Origin: JBFWIL01 sp050256015 | GTDB taxonomy: Bacteria; Bacteroidota; Bacteroidia; Bacteroidales; Prolixibacteraceae | Direction of reading: 5' to 3' | DNA: 18,674 nucleotides | NCBI GenBank assembly: GCA_050256015.1 | Contig: JBFWIL010000020.1 | Span: 1 to 18,674, forward strand | In this document: positions 8,101-15,012 of the stretch, one piece after another | How the letters are laid out: each line of letters starts with the position of its first letter | How positions within the stretch are numbered: the first letter of the stretch is position 1 | The notes under the pieces: generated by a model | What the model was told of the DNA's origin: nothing | Database searches by the model: none | The model's input: only the letters and a program-made list of their open reading frames with translations | Program-made: the position numbers and the translations under genes

Positions 8101-9123
8101 ATGAAAAAGAAGAGGATCGGAATACTGACGGCAGGGGGTGATTGTCCCGGACTAAATGCTGCTATACGGGGAGTGGGGAAGACTGCTATTGTTAACTACG
8201 GTATGGAGGTTGTCGGGTTTACAGCAGGTTTTTCCGGTTTGATAGAGAAGGAATATGTCCAGCTGAAAGAAACACATCTGTCGGGTATCCTTACGCTGGG
8301 CGGGACAATTTTAGGTACTTCCCGGGAAAAACCTTACAAGTTTGTGAAAGACGGCGATAACGAAAAACCCGAGTTGATCCGGAAAAACTATGCGGAACTC
8401 GGGCTGGATGCTCTGGTGTGTATCGGTGGGAACGGAACCATGAAAACAGCCGACCGGTTAAGGGAGGAGGGACTTAATGTAATCGGAATACCCAAGACGA
8501 TTGACAATGATGTGTGGGGAACCGATGTGACTTTCGGTTTTGATTCGGCCCTGCATATTGCCACTGAGGCTATTGATCGGCTGCATACCACGGCCAATTC
8601 ACATCAGCGGGTAATGATTATCGAAGTGATGGGGCACCATACCGGCTGGATTGCTCTGTATGCGGGTATGGCCGGAGGCGGGGATGTGATTCTGTTGCCT
8701 GAACTGGATTATAACATCCGTTCGGTCTGCAAACGTATAGAGCAGCGGTTTGAAAGCAAAAAAGCCTATTCAATTGTGGTTGTTGCCGAGGGCATCAAGC
8801 ATCCAAACGGAGGTTCTCCTGGCCGTTATATTGCCGGGGCTATCAATACGTATACGGGGATAGAAACCCGTGAAACAGTGCTGGGGTATGTTCAGCGCGG
8901 AGGAAGTCCTACGGCCACGGACCGCATTCTGGCTACCCGTTACGGGGCATTTGCCGCGCAGTGTATTGCCGGGGAAGACTTTGGAACGATGGTGGCAATG
9001 AAAAACAATGAGCTGGTTACCATTCCCCTGGGAGAAATCAGCGACAAGCTTCGCTATGTGGAGCGCGATCATCCGCTGATTCTGAAAGCACGTCAGATGG
9101 GGGTTTCTTTCGGGGATGAATAA
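8101..9123 (+). CDS. pfkA: 6-phosphofructokinase (PfkA superfamily, Gly/Lys cosubstrate signature)
   Basis: A 340-residue kinase converting fructose 6-phosphate to fructose 1,6-bisphosphate, the committed step of glycolysis. Visible motifs are TAGGDCPGLNAAIR (10-23), GGNGT (109-113), PKTIDND (131-137) with the catalytic aspartates 135 and 137, EVMGHHTGW (175-183), AEGIKHP (229-235) and LGYVQRGGSPTATDR (261-275). At the two positions used to predict the phosphoryl donor (E. coli numbering) it has Gly at 104 and Lys at 124. Gly104 favours ATP, while Lys124 is typical of PPi-dependent enzymes; this mixed pair is known from group III ATP-PFKs such as those of actinomycetes. ATP use is therefore the better guess but is not settled. 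Single-gene unit, convergent with the response regulator gene 23 bp away. Confidence 0.96.
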   Translation: MKKKRIGILTAGGDCPGLNAAIRGVGKTAIVNYGMEVVGFTAGFSGLIEKEYVQLKETHLSGILTLGGTILGTSREKPYKFVKDGDNEKPELIRKNYAELGLDALVCIGGNGTMKTADRLREEGLNVIGIPKTIDNDVWGTDVTFGFDSALHIATEAIDRLHTTANSHQRVMIIEVMGHHTGWIALYAGMAGGGDVILLPELDYNIRSVCKRIEQRFESKKAYSIVVVAEGIKHPNGGSPGRYIAGAINTYTGIETRETVLGYVQRGGSPTATDRILATRYGAFAAQCIAGEDFGTMVAMKNNELVTIPLGEISDKLRYVERDHPLILKARQMGVSFGDE

Positions 9124-9146
9124 GCATATTCAGGATGAGGGCAGGC

Positions 9147-9857
9147 TTACCTTCGCTTGACCGGTGCATTAAACCGGAAGCCGATTCCGTGGAGGTTGAT
9201 GATCCTAATGTCCGGATCTTTTATTAGGTATTTGCGGAGCCGGGAGATAAACACGTCCAGGCTCCTTCCGAGGTAATAATCGTCTGTACCCCAAACATTT
9301 TTCAGTATTTCCGAGCGGCTAAGCACGCGGTTCGGTTGTTTGCAGAAATAGTTCAGCAGCTGCGCTTCCTTGAAGGTCAGGGTCTTGTCCCCGTTACGGT
9401 GAATCAGGCTCAGGTCGTCAAAACAAAAGGTATAATGCCCGATGCTGTAATTCCCGGTTTGGGAGGAGTGGTTAGTCTCGGGGCTGCTGCGTTTTAAAAA
9501 CACCCGGATTCGCAGAAGCAGTTCGTCCATGCTGAACGGCTTGGTGATGTAATCATCCCCTCCCAGGGAAAAGCCTTTTAGTTTGTCCTCCTGAAGTGAA
9601 CGGGCAGTCAGGAATAGGATCGGAACCTGGTCGTCTGACTTCCTGATTTCTCTGGCCAGGGCAAATCCGTCCAGTTTGGGGAGCATGATGTCGAGCAGGC
9701 AGAGGTCGTAGGTATTCCCGGTAAAAAGATGGTAGGCCTCTTCTCCGTCCATGGACGGAGTAACTTCATAACCCGCTTCTCTCAGTTGGTCTGTGATGAT
9801 GAAATTCAGACTTTGGTCATCTTCCGCCAGAAGTATTTTTTTGTCTGTAAGATCCAT
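9147..9857 (-). CDS. OmpR/PhoB-family response regulator (RprY-like)
   Basis: A 236-residue two-component regulator. The receiver domain (about 6-120) has the acidic pair in AEDD (11-14), phospho-acceptor Asp56 (LLDIMLP), Thr84 and Lys106 (TKPFS). The C-terminal winged-helix DNA-binding domain (about 135-231) carries LTFKEAQLLNYFC and the recognition-helix region RSLDVFISRLRKYL, ending in the usual INLHGIGFRF. It resembles RprY of Bacteroides, but I do not assign the name because Bacteroidales encode several close paralogues. Its start is 2 bp after the kinase stop codon, so the pair forms an operon. Members of this class bind tandem hexamers about 11 bp apart, and such an array is present upstream of the operon (11289-11316). 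Confidence 0.95.
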   Translation of the reverse strand: MDLTDKKILLAEDDQSLNFIITDQLREAGYEVTPSMDGEEAYHLFTGNTYDLCLLDIMLPKLDGFALAREIRKSDDQVPILFLTARSLQEDKLKGFSLGGDDYITKPFSMDELLLRIRVFLKRSSPETNHSSQTGNYSIGHYTFCFDDLSLIHRNGDKTLTFKEAQLLNYFCKQPNRVLSRSEILKNVWGTDDYYLGRSLDVFISRLRKYLIKDPDIRIINLHGIGFRFNAPVKRR

Positions 9858-9859
9858 GA

Positions 9860-11230
9860 TTAGCTATAAGGTATGATGAGTGTAAAAATACTGCCTTGGG
9901 GCGCGTTTTCGCTCAGTTTGATTTTCCATCCGTGCCGTTGTATTATTTTCTTGACATAATCCAAACCAAGCCCGAACCCATTAACATTGTGCACATCGCC
10001 TGTTGGAATCCGGAAAAAACGTTTAAATATTTTTTTCCGGTATGGTTTGGGAATTCCGATACCCTGGTCTGCGAAGCTGATTCGGACCGTTTTTTTCAGA
10101 AGACTCATTTCGATGACTACCCGTGGAATATCTTCGCTATATTTAAATGCATTGTCCAGGATGTTGAATACAACATTGCAAACGTGGAACCTGTCGGCCG
10201 GCACGCAAACCGGTATTGCCGGAGGATGGAAGATAATGCTGCCTGCCGGTTCGTCCTGACTGTCCCTGAATTCCCGAATGCACTTTTGCAGGAAAGAGGA
10301 CAGCTCGGTTTCCTGTTTTTCCATCTGAAGTTTTTTACGTTCTGCACTGGCCATCTGAAGTACTTTTTCCACTTGCACGGAGAGCCGCTGGGTCTGGTTG
10401 TTTATTATGCCAGCATATTTTTCCAGCCGGTCGGGGCGGGAGGCAATGGACCGTTCGGATAAGACACGGGCGGAAAGGGCAATGGAAGCGATCGGGGTTT
10501 TGAATTCGTGGGTCAGGTTGTTGATGAAGTTTTTCTGTACTTCGCTTAAACGCCGCTGTTTTACCAGGATATACAGAGTGTAGCTGAAAAATACGATAAC
10601 GACGAAAAGAATGGCATTTACCAGGTACCAGGCCTGAATACCGCTGTTGGAAAAGCGGGTACGATTCGGGAAAAGGACGCCGAAATAGTAGGTGTACTTT
10701 TCGCAGACGGGCAGGGTATTGCCAGACAGGGGGGCCATGGCTTTCCGGTAATGATCATCAAAAAACTCTTCATCAGAATCACAGCCTGCTTTTTTTTTCG
10801 TTTGGAGACGGGGTTCCTTCAGGGGGTTGCTGCCGCTCTTCACAGACCGGCTGTTGAGCATCTTCTTTTGATTACAATCATAGATCGCATATTCGAAATC
10901 CGGATCCATGTTGTGTTTTTTAAATTCCCGGATGAGGAAGTATTCCAGCAATTCCGGATTAATTTCCTCATTTACATTGACTATATAGTAATTGCTGGTG
11001 AGTTGCTCCACCTCGGCAGGAGGCGGACTGACTGCCTGTATGTCCCTGCTTTTGCTGTTATACGCTTTCAACTGACCGGCTACGGCATTCAGAGCCCGTA
11101 CGGCGGCATCACGAAAACGGGCTTCATTGAGGTCGGCTGTGTTTTTCAGAAAGAAAAACTGCACAAACAGAATGGCCAGAACAGATACGGTGGCCAGAAT
11201 GATAACTATGCGTATCCTTTTTCTTCCCAT
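9860..11230 (-). CDS. Membrane sensor histidine kinase
   Basis: A 456-residue sensor kinase. Transmembrane helices at about 7-27 and 201-223 enclose a periplasmic sensor domain of about 170 residues with no recognised family. It contains four cysteines (119, 150, 176 and one in the second helix region is absent), so a disulfide is possible. The HisKA domain has phospho-acceptor His241 in LTHEFKTPI. The ATPase domain shows the N box NILDNAFKYS (356-365), the G1 box DQGIGIP (388-394), the F box FKRFFR (402-407) and the G2 box GFGLGL (418-423). All catalytic parts are intact. It is the first gene of the operon with the OmpR-type regulator. It is divergent from the DUF1573 gene across a 164-bp gap with candidate promoters and operator repeats. 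The signal sensed cannot be read from the sequence. Confidence 0.94.
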   Translation of the reverse strand: MGRKRIRIVIILATVSVLAILFVQFFFLKNTADLNEARFRDAAVRALNAVAGQLKAYNSKSRDIQAVSPPPAEVEQLTSNYYIVNVNEEINPELLEYFLIREFKKHNMDPDFEYAIYDCNQKKMLNSRSVKSGSNPLKEPRLQTKKKAGCDSDEEFFDDHYRKAMAPLSGNTLPVCEKYTYYFGVLFPNRTRFSNSGIQAWYLVNAILFVVIVFFSYTLYILVKQRRLSEVQKNFINNLTHEFKTPIASIALSARVLSERSIASRPDRLEKYAGIINNQTQRLSVQVEKVLQMASAERKKLQMEKQETELSSFLQKCIREFRDSQDEPAGSIIFHPPAIPVCVPADRFHVCNVVFNILDNAFKYSEDIPRVVIEMSLLKKTVRISFADQGIGIPKPYRKKIFKRFFRIPTGDVHNVNGFGLGLDYVKKIIQRHGWKIKLSENAPQGSIFTLIIPYS

Positions 11231-11265
11231 AATGCATTACCGGTTTTTTGTCCCGAATTCCTCTG

Positions 11266-11273
11266 CGAAACTA
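11266..11273 (-). promoter_or_regulatory. Candidate -7 element for the two-component operon
   Basis: The minus strand reads TAGTTTCG (TAnnTTCG variant), which would give a leader of about 30 nt before the kinase ATG. If used, its -33 region would fall at about 11293, inside the first hexamer of the 11-bp repeat array, consistent with autoregulation. Motif match is weak by itself. Confidence 0.28.
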
Positions 11274-11288
11274 CGGAAAAAAACTGCT

Positions 11289-11316
11289 TTTACAGATTGT
11301 TAACAAATTATTAACA
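11289..11316. promoter_or_regulatory. Three TT(T/A)ACA hexamers at exact 11-bp spacing: candidate response-regulator operator
   Basis: TTTACA at 11289-11294, TTAACA at 11300-11305 and TTAACA at 11311-11316 start exactly one helical turn (11 bp) apart on the plus strand. This is the geometry of PhoB/PhoP/OmpR-class sites; the hexamer resembles the TT(A/T/C)ACA PhoP box of Bacillus. The last two also form a perfect 8-bp inverted repeat (ATTGTTAA-N7-TTAACAAT, 11296-11318). The array lies between the kinase gene and the DUF1573 gene, about 40-70 bp upstream of the DUF1573 -7 box. Binding by the adjacent regulator is inference. Confidence 0.5.
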
Positions 11317-11357
11317 ATGTTTCCGTACTGGCGGTGTTTTTTCCCGGCCTTGTTTTT

Positions 11358-11365
11358 TATTTTTG
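11358..11365 (+). promoter_or_regulatory. -7 promoter element of the DUF1573 gene
   Basis: TATTTTTG is an exact match to TAnnTTTG, 30 bp before the chosen ATG, giving a leader of about 25 nt. The -33 region is only partly matched (GGTGTTTT near 11335). Its position supports the downstream ATG at 11395 as the true start, since a longer reading frame would begin upstream of the promoter. Confidence 0.45.
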
Positions 11366-11394
11366 ATGACGGAAAAATGTTGGCAGAATTTGAT

Positions 11395-12504
11395 ATGAAA
11401 GAAAAAGCAGGCTTTATCCGTTTATGCAGGAGTGTTCTCCTGCTTGTGACTGTGTTTTTAGCTGTTCCGGTAATTGCCCAGCCTCCTCAGGCCCGGATTC
11501 ATTTTATTGAAGCGGAGTATGATTTCGGAACATTTAAGGAAGAAACAGGGCCTCGAACGCATATGTTTGCTTTTGAGAACAGGGGAAAGGCCCCGCTGAT
11601 CCTGCAGGCGGTCTATGCTTCCTGCGGGTGCACCACCCCTCAGTGGACGCAGAAACCTGTTGCTCCGGGGGGGCAGGGTGTTATCCGGGTCAGCTATAAC
11701 CCGGAAGGCCGGCCGGGACCGTTTCGGAAGGCCATCACGGTGTCGACAAACGGCGATCCGGCCCGGACGGTGCTAACCATTAAAGGTGTGGTGGAACCCC
11801 GCCCCAAAACTCTGGCCGAGCAGTTTCCCAGGAAAGTCGGTCCGATTCGTGTCCGTTCCAATCACCTGAATTTCTCAACGCTCCGGCAGAATGAGGTGGT
11901 TACCGATACGCTTGCATTTGTGAGCGACACAGATAAACCGGTCAGCCTTTCTTTCCGTAATACTCCGGAACATCTGAAAGTCAGGGTAGAGCCTTCCCGT
12001 CCGGAACCCGGGGAGAAAGGGAATATTATTGTGACCTATGATGCCCGGAAAGTCAACAGCTACGGATTTGTTATCCACCGGCTTTATCTGGAAGTAGACG
12101 GCAGGTCAGATTACCGGAACTCTATCGGGGTGACGGCCACCATTGAAGAAGATTTCTCGGGGTTGAGTCCGGAGGAATTGGCCACTGCTCCGGTGGCTTC
12201 TTTTAATACGCTGAATCACGATTTTGGAGCTATGCGGGAGGGAGACCGGGAGGAGTTTTCCTTTGTGCTGCATAATGAGGGAAAACGTGATTTGATTATC
12301 CGGGAAGTAAAAGCATCCTGCGGTTGTACGGTGGTTACCCCTGCCCGGAAACTCGTTCCTGCAGGTGAAAGTGCTGCGCTGAAGGTGGTTTTTGATACCA
12401 GTGGAAAGTTTGGCCGGCAGAATAAAGCCATTACAGTTATTACCAATGATCCGCATAAGCCTACAAGTATCCTCCGGGTGGCCGCTACGGTCAGAACCCG
12501 TTAA
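11395..12504 (+). CDS. Secreted DUF1573 protein with two Cys-Gly-Cys Ig-like domains
   Basis: A 369-residue exported protein. A signal peptide spans about residues 1-28 (hydrophobic VLLLVTVFLAV, cleavage near VIA|Q). Two DUF1573 (ASPM-SPD-2-Hydin-like Ig fold) domains flank a diverged third one. The first, at about 33-133, contains YDFGTFKEE, FENRGKAPL and ASCGCTTP. The last, at about 269-367, contains HDFGAMREGD, LHNEGKRDL and ASCGCTVV. The middle region (about 150-250) has an Ig-like strand pattern but no Cys-Gly-Cys. DUF1573 is abundant in Bacteroidota but its function is unknown; ligand binding or envelope adhesion is only conjecture. The frame is open further upstream to 11248, but that would place the start ahead of the promoter and bury the signal peptide. 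Transcribed alone; a likely terminator follows. Confidence 0.9.
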   Translation: MKEKAGFIRLCRSVLLLVTVFLAVPVIAQPPQARIHFIEAEYDFGTFKEETGPRTHMFAFENRGKAPLILQAVYASCGCTTPQWTQKPVAPGGQGVIRVSYNPEGRPGPFRKAITVSTNGDPARTVLTIKGVVEPRPKTLAEQFPRKVGPIRVRSNHLNFSTLRQNEVVTDTLAFVSDTDKPVSLSFRNTPEHLKVRVEPSRPEPGEKGNIIVTYDARKVNSYGFVIHRLYLEVDGRSDYRNSIGVTATIEEDFSGLSPEELATAPVASFNTLNHDFGAMREGDREEFSFVLHNEGKRDLIIREVKASCGCTVVTPARKLVPAGESAALKVVFDTSGKFGRQNKAITVITNDPHKPTSILRVAATVRTR

Positions 12505-12542
12505 GTCTTGTCTTTCATAGGGCAGCTTTTCCCGGAAGGCTA

Positions 12543-12582
12543 ATCTGCTAAAGTATAATTTTCGCAGATCAGTTCTTTTTTT
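12543..12582 (+). terminator. Probable Rho-independent terminator after the DUF1573 gene
   Basis: ATCTGC (12543-12548) pairs with GCAGAT (12564-12569). Past one mismatch the inner AAAGT/ATTTT pairs as well, including one G-T, around a 3-nt loop. A run of seven T follows at 12576-12582, but it begins 6 nt beyond the stem, which weakens the call. Confidence 0.42.
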
Positions 12583-12598
12583 ATCCCTGCCGAAATTT

Positions 12599-12606
12599 TA
12601 CCTTCG
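12599..12606 (+). promoter_or_regulatory. Candidate -7 element for meaB
   Basis: TACCTTCG (TAnnTTCG variant) ends 11 bp before the meaB ATG, which would leave a very short leader of roughly 6 nt. There is no clear -33 element. Plausible because a terminator-like structure lies just upstream, so meaB needs its own promoter. Confidence 0.3.
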
Positions 12607-12617
12607 TAAAAATTTAT

Positions 12618-13754
12618 ATGATGATTGGCGAGCAAGAGCACGAACATATTGAGAATGAAGGGCACTATCCGGGCTTGAGTGTGAACAGGGGGATAAGCCA
12701 TCCCGGTTCCTTTGATGAGAATGCCGTTAAGCGCTTTTTGAAAAACCGGAAACCGGCGATTAGGAAAGCCGGCGATTATGTCAGTGGGATACGGGAGGGA
12801 AACCGCACGGTTTTGAGTCGGGCGGTGACCCTGGTGGAAAGTTCTAAACGGGAGCACCAGGCAATAGCCCAGGAAATTATACTGCAGTGTCTGCCTCACA
12901 GCGGCAGGTCGGTGCGTATCGGGATTACCGGTGTTCCGGGGGTCGGTAAGAGTACGTTTATCGAGTCTATGGGGAAATACATTACCGGGCAGGGGCATAA
13001 GCTGGCTGTTCTGGCCATAGATCCGAGCAGCGAACGCTCCCGGGGGAGCATTCTGGGAGATAAAACACGTATGGAGGAACTTTCCTCCGACCCGAATGCT
13101 TATATCCGCCCTTCGCCTTCGGCCGGTTCGCTGGGGGGAGTTGCCCGGAAAACCAGGGAGACCATTATCCTTTGCGAAGCAGCGGGCTTTGACATGATTT
13201 TTATCGAGACGGTAGGGGTAGGGCAAAGTGAAACCGTGGTGCATTCTATGGTCGATTTTTTTCTGCTTCTCATGCTTTCCGGTGCCGGCGATGAGCTTCA
13301 GGGAATCAAACGGGGGATCATGGAGATGGCTGATGCCATTGCCATCAACAAGGCTGACGGAGACAATGTGAAACGGGCGGAGATGGCCCGCGTTCAGTAT
13401 CTGAATGCCCTGCACCTGTTTCCTCCCTCCGAATCGGGCTGGAAACCCCGGGTGCTTACCTGTTCGGCTATCCGGAAAAATGGAATTGATCAGATCTGGG
13501 AAACCATCGGGAGATATCTCAGTCTGGTTAACGGGAACGGCTTTTTCAGACACAAGCGGAATGAACAATCCAAGTTCTGGATGTATGAAACCATCAATGA
13601 ACAGTTAAAATCAGGATTTTATCAGAATCAGTATATGAAGGGACTTATTCCTGAACTTGAACGAAAAGTGCTGGATGGTAAAATGAGTTCATTTGTTGCT
13701 GCCAGGCAGTTGCTGGATGCCTATTTACAGGATCAGAAAAACCGACTTAAATAA
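12618..13754 (+). CDS. meaB: MeaB/ArgK-type G-protein chaperone of methylmalonyl-CoA mutase
   Basis: A 378-residue P-loop GTPase of the SIMIBI class. It protects and reloads adenosylcobalamin-dependent methylmalonyl-CoA mutase (human homologue MMAA). Motifs: Walker A GVPGVGKST (105-113), DPSSERSRGSILGDKTRM (135-152; switch region and Mg-binding Asp), PSPSAGSLGG (165-174), ETVGVGQSE (197-205) and guanine-specificity NKAD (244-247). The C-terminal dimerisation helices are present. A charged N-terminal extension of about 35 residues precedes the conserved core; two ATGs in tandem (12618 and 12621) could both serve. The mutase subunits are not in this window, although Bacteroidales use the pathway for propionate formation. 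The next gene starts 27 bp later on the same strand, so co-transcription is possible. Confidence 0.96.
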   Translation: MMIGEQEHEHIENEGHYPGLSVNRGISHPGSFDENAVKRFLKNRKPAIRKAGDYVSGIREGNRTVLSRAVTLVESSKREHQAIAQEIILQCLPHSGRSVRIGITGVPGVGKSTFIESMGKYITGQGHKLAVLAIDPSSERSRGSILGDKTRMEELSSDPNAYIRPSPSAGSLGGVARKTRETIILCEAAGFDMIFIETVGVGQSETVVHSMVDFFLLLMLSGAGDELQGIKRGIMEMADAIAINKADGDNVKRAEMARVQYLNALHLFPPSESGWKPRVLTCSAIRKNGIDQIWETIGRYLSLVNGNGFFRHKRNEQSKFWMYETINEQLKSGFYQNQYMKGLIPELERKVLDGKMSSFVAARQLLDAYLQDQKNRLK

Positions 13755-13781
13755 AGGATTGTCTTATTAAAATCAGAATCT

Positions 13782-14879
13782 ATGAGAAATTTTGCGTTGC
13801 TGTTTGTTGTTATAGGATTGCTGGTCTCCTGCCAAAGCGGGTCAACCGGCTACCGGATTTCGGGAACCATAGCCGGTCTGGACTCGGGACAGGTATTCCT
13901 GGTTAAGGTGAAAGAGAATAAGCCGGTGACGCTCGATACCGCAGCAATTACGGAAGGGCGTTTCCGGTTTGAGGGAAACGCAGGGTTTCCGGAAATGCAT
14001 TATCTCCGACTGGGAAAACGGGATTATTTTGCCCAGTTTTTTCTGGAGAATGCTTCCTATAAGGTGATTGCCTACAAAGACAGTCTGCAGGCTACCCGGG
14101 TAAGCGGTTCTCCGGAAACAGAAATCTTCAATGCCTATCTGGATGAGCTGAATATTATCGGAAGAAAGATGAACCAATACCGGAAGGAATATGCTCAGGC
14201 TTCAGCAGCCCGAAATCAGCAGGAGATTGAGCGGGTACGGATTGACATGGAGGCCACGGCAGACAATATGACCGTATTTACCAAGAATTTTGTCCGGGAG
14301 AATAAAAGCTCTGTGGTCGCTCCTTTTATTACCCTTTCGCAGCTGGCTCCCCAGCTGGAATATGACGAGCTGAAAGGGCTGGTTGAATCTTTTGACGGGA
14401 ATCTGGCTCAGTCGGTTTATGTCATCAGGCTGAACGAATTGCTGAAGGAACAGGCCAAAACGGCCATTGGCGTTATGGCACCGGACTTTACGATGAATGA
14501 TCCGCAGGGAAACCCGCTAACCCTGTCCTCTCTGAGGGGAAAATACGTGCTGATCGACTTCTGGGCTGCCTGGTGCAAACCCTGCCGGCAGGAAAATCCG
14601 AATATGGTGGCCGCATATAATACCTTTAAGGATAAGGGGTTTGATATCCTGGGGGTATCGCTCGACCGCGACCGGGATGCCTGGCTGAAAGCCATAGCCG
14701 ACGATAAATTAAGCTGGCATCAGGTATCCGACCTGAAGTACTGGCAGAATGCAGCTGCCCGTCTTTACGGGGTCAACTCCATTCCGCATTCCTTATTGCT
14801 GGATCCTGAAGGGAAGATCATCGCCAGAAACCTGAGGGGGAAAGCCCTTCACGATAAGTTGAATGAACTTATGCCATGA
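13782..14879 (+). CDS. DUF4369-TlpA/AhpC-TSA thiol-disulfide oxidoreductase lipoprotein
   Basis: A 365-residue lipoprotein: signal peptide with lipobox LLVSC and Cys17, an N-terminal DUF4369 beta domain (about 24-125), a helical linker (about 125-225) and a C-terminal TlpA/ResA-like thioredoxin domain (about 232-365). The redox motif is WCKPC (264-268) in FWAAWCKPCRQENP, and the cis-proline is in SIPHSLLL (Pro335). Both active-site cysteines are present, so it should be redox active in the periplasm. Such proteins reduce or isomerise disulfides, for example in cytochrome c maturation; the partner here is unknown. It lies 27 bp after meaB and ends 2 bp before a strong terminator, so the meaB-tlpA pair probably forms one transcript. 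A functional link to MeaB is not evident. Confidence 0.93.
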   Translation: MRNFALLFVVIGLLVSCQSGSTGYRISGTIAGLDSGQVFLVKVKENKPVTLDTAAITEGRFRFEGNAGFPEMHYLRLGKRDYFAQFFLENASYKVIAYKDSLQATRVSGSPETEIFNAYLDELNIIGRKMNQYRKEYAQASAARNQQEIERVRIDMEATADNMTVFTKNFVRENKSSVVAPFITLSQLAPQLEYDELKGLVESFDGNLAQSVYVIRLNELLKEQAKTAIGVMAPDFTMNDPQGNPLTLSSLRGKYVLIDFWAAWCKPCRQENPNMVAAYNTFKDKGFDILGVSLDRDRDAWLKAIADDKLSWHQVSDLKYWQNAAARLYGVNSIPHSLLLDPEGKIIARNLRGKALHDKLNELMP

Positions 14880-14881
14880 AT

Positions 14882-14909
14882 AAAAGGCCGGTGATTCACC
14901 GGCCTTTTT
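14882..14909 (+). terminator. Strong Rho-independent terminator
   Basis: A perfect 12-bp stem, AAAAGGCCGGTG (14882-14893) with CACCGGCCTTTT (14897-14908), encloses a 3-nt ATT loop and runs into T residues. It begins 3 bp after the TlpA-type gene's stop codon. The A-rich left arm means it could also act on the opposite strand, but no gene converges here. Confidence 0.92.
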
Positions 14910-15012
14910 AATTGGTCCGTGCAGGGTATTCGTGTATTGACTGATCCGGTTTCCCGCCCTTGGAAAAAACTTTTTGGGTTTCCTAACTGTTTAAAATGGA
15001 AAGCACACAGTT

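Noticed and set aside
12540..13568. 342-codon open frame on the minus strand
   Set aside because: Antisense to meaB, whose motifs are complete. Its composition (rich in Pro, His, Arg) is that of a shadow frame.
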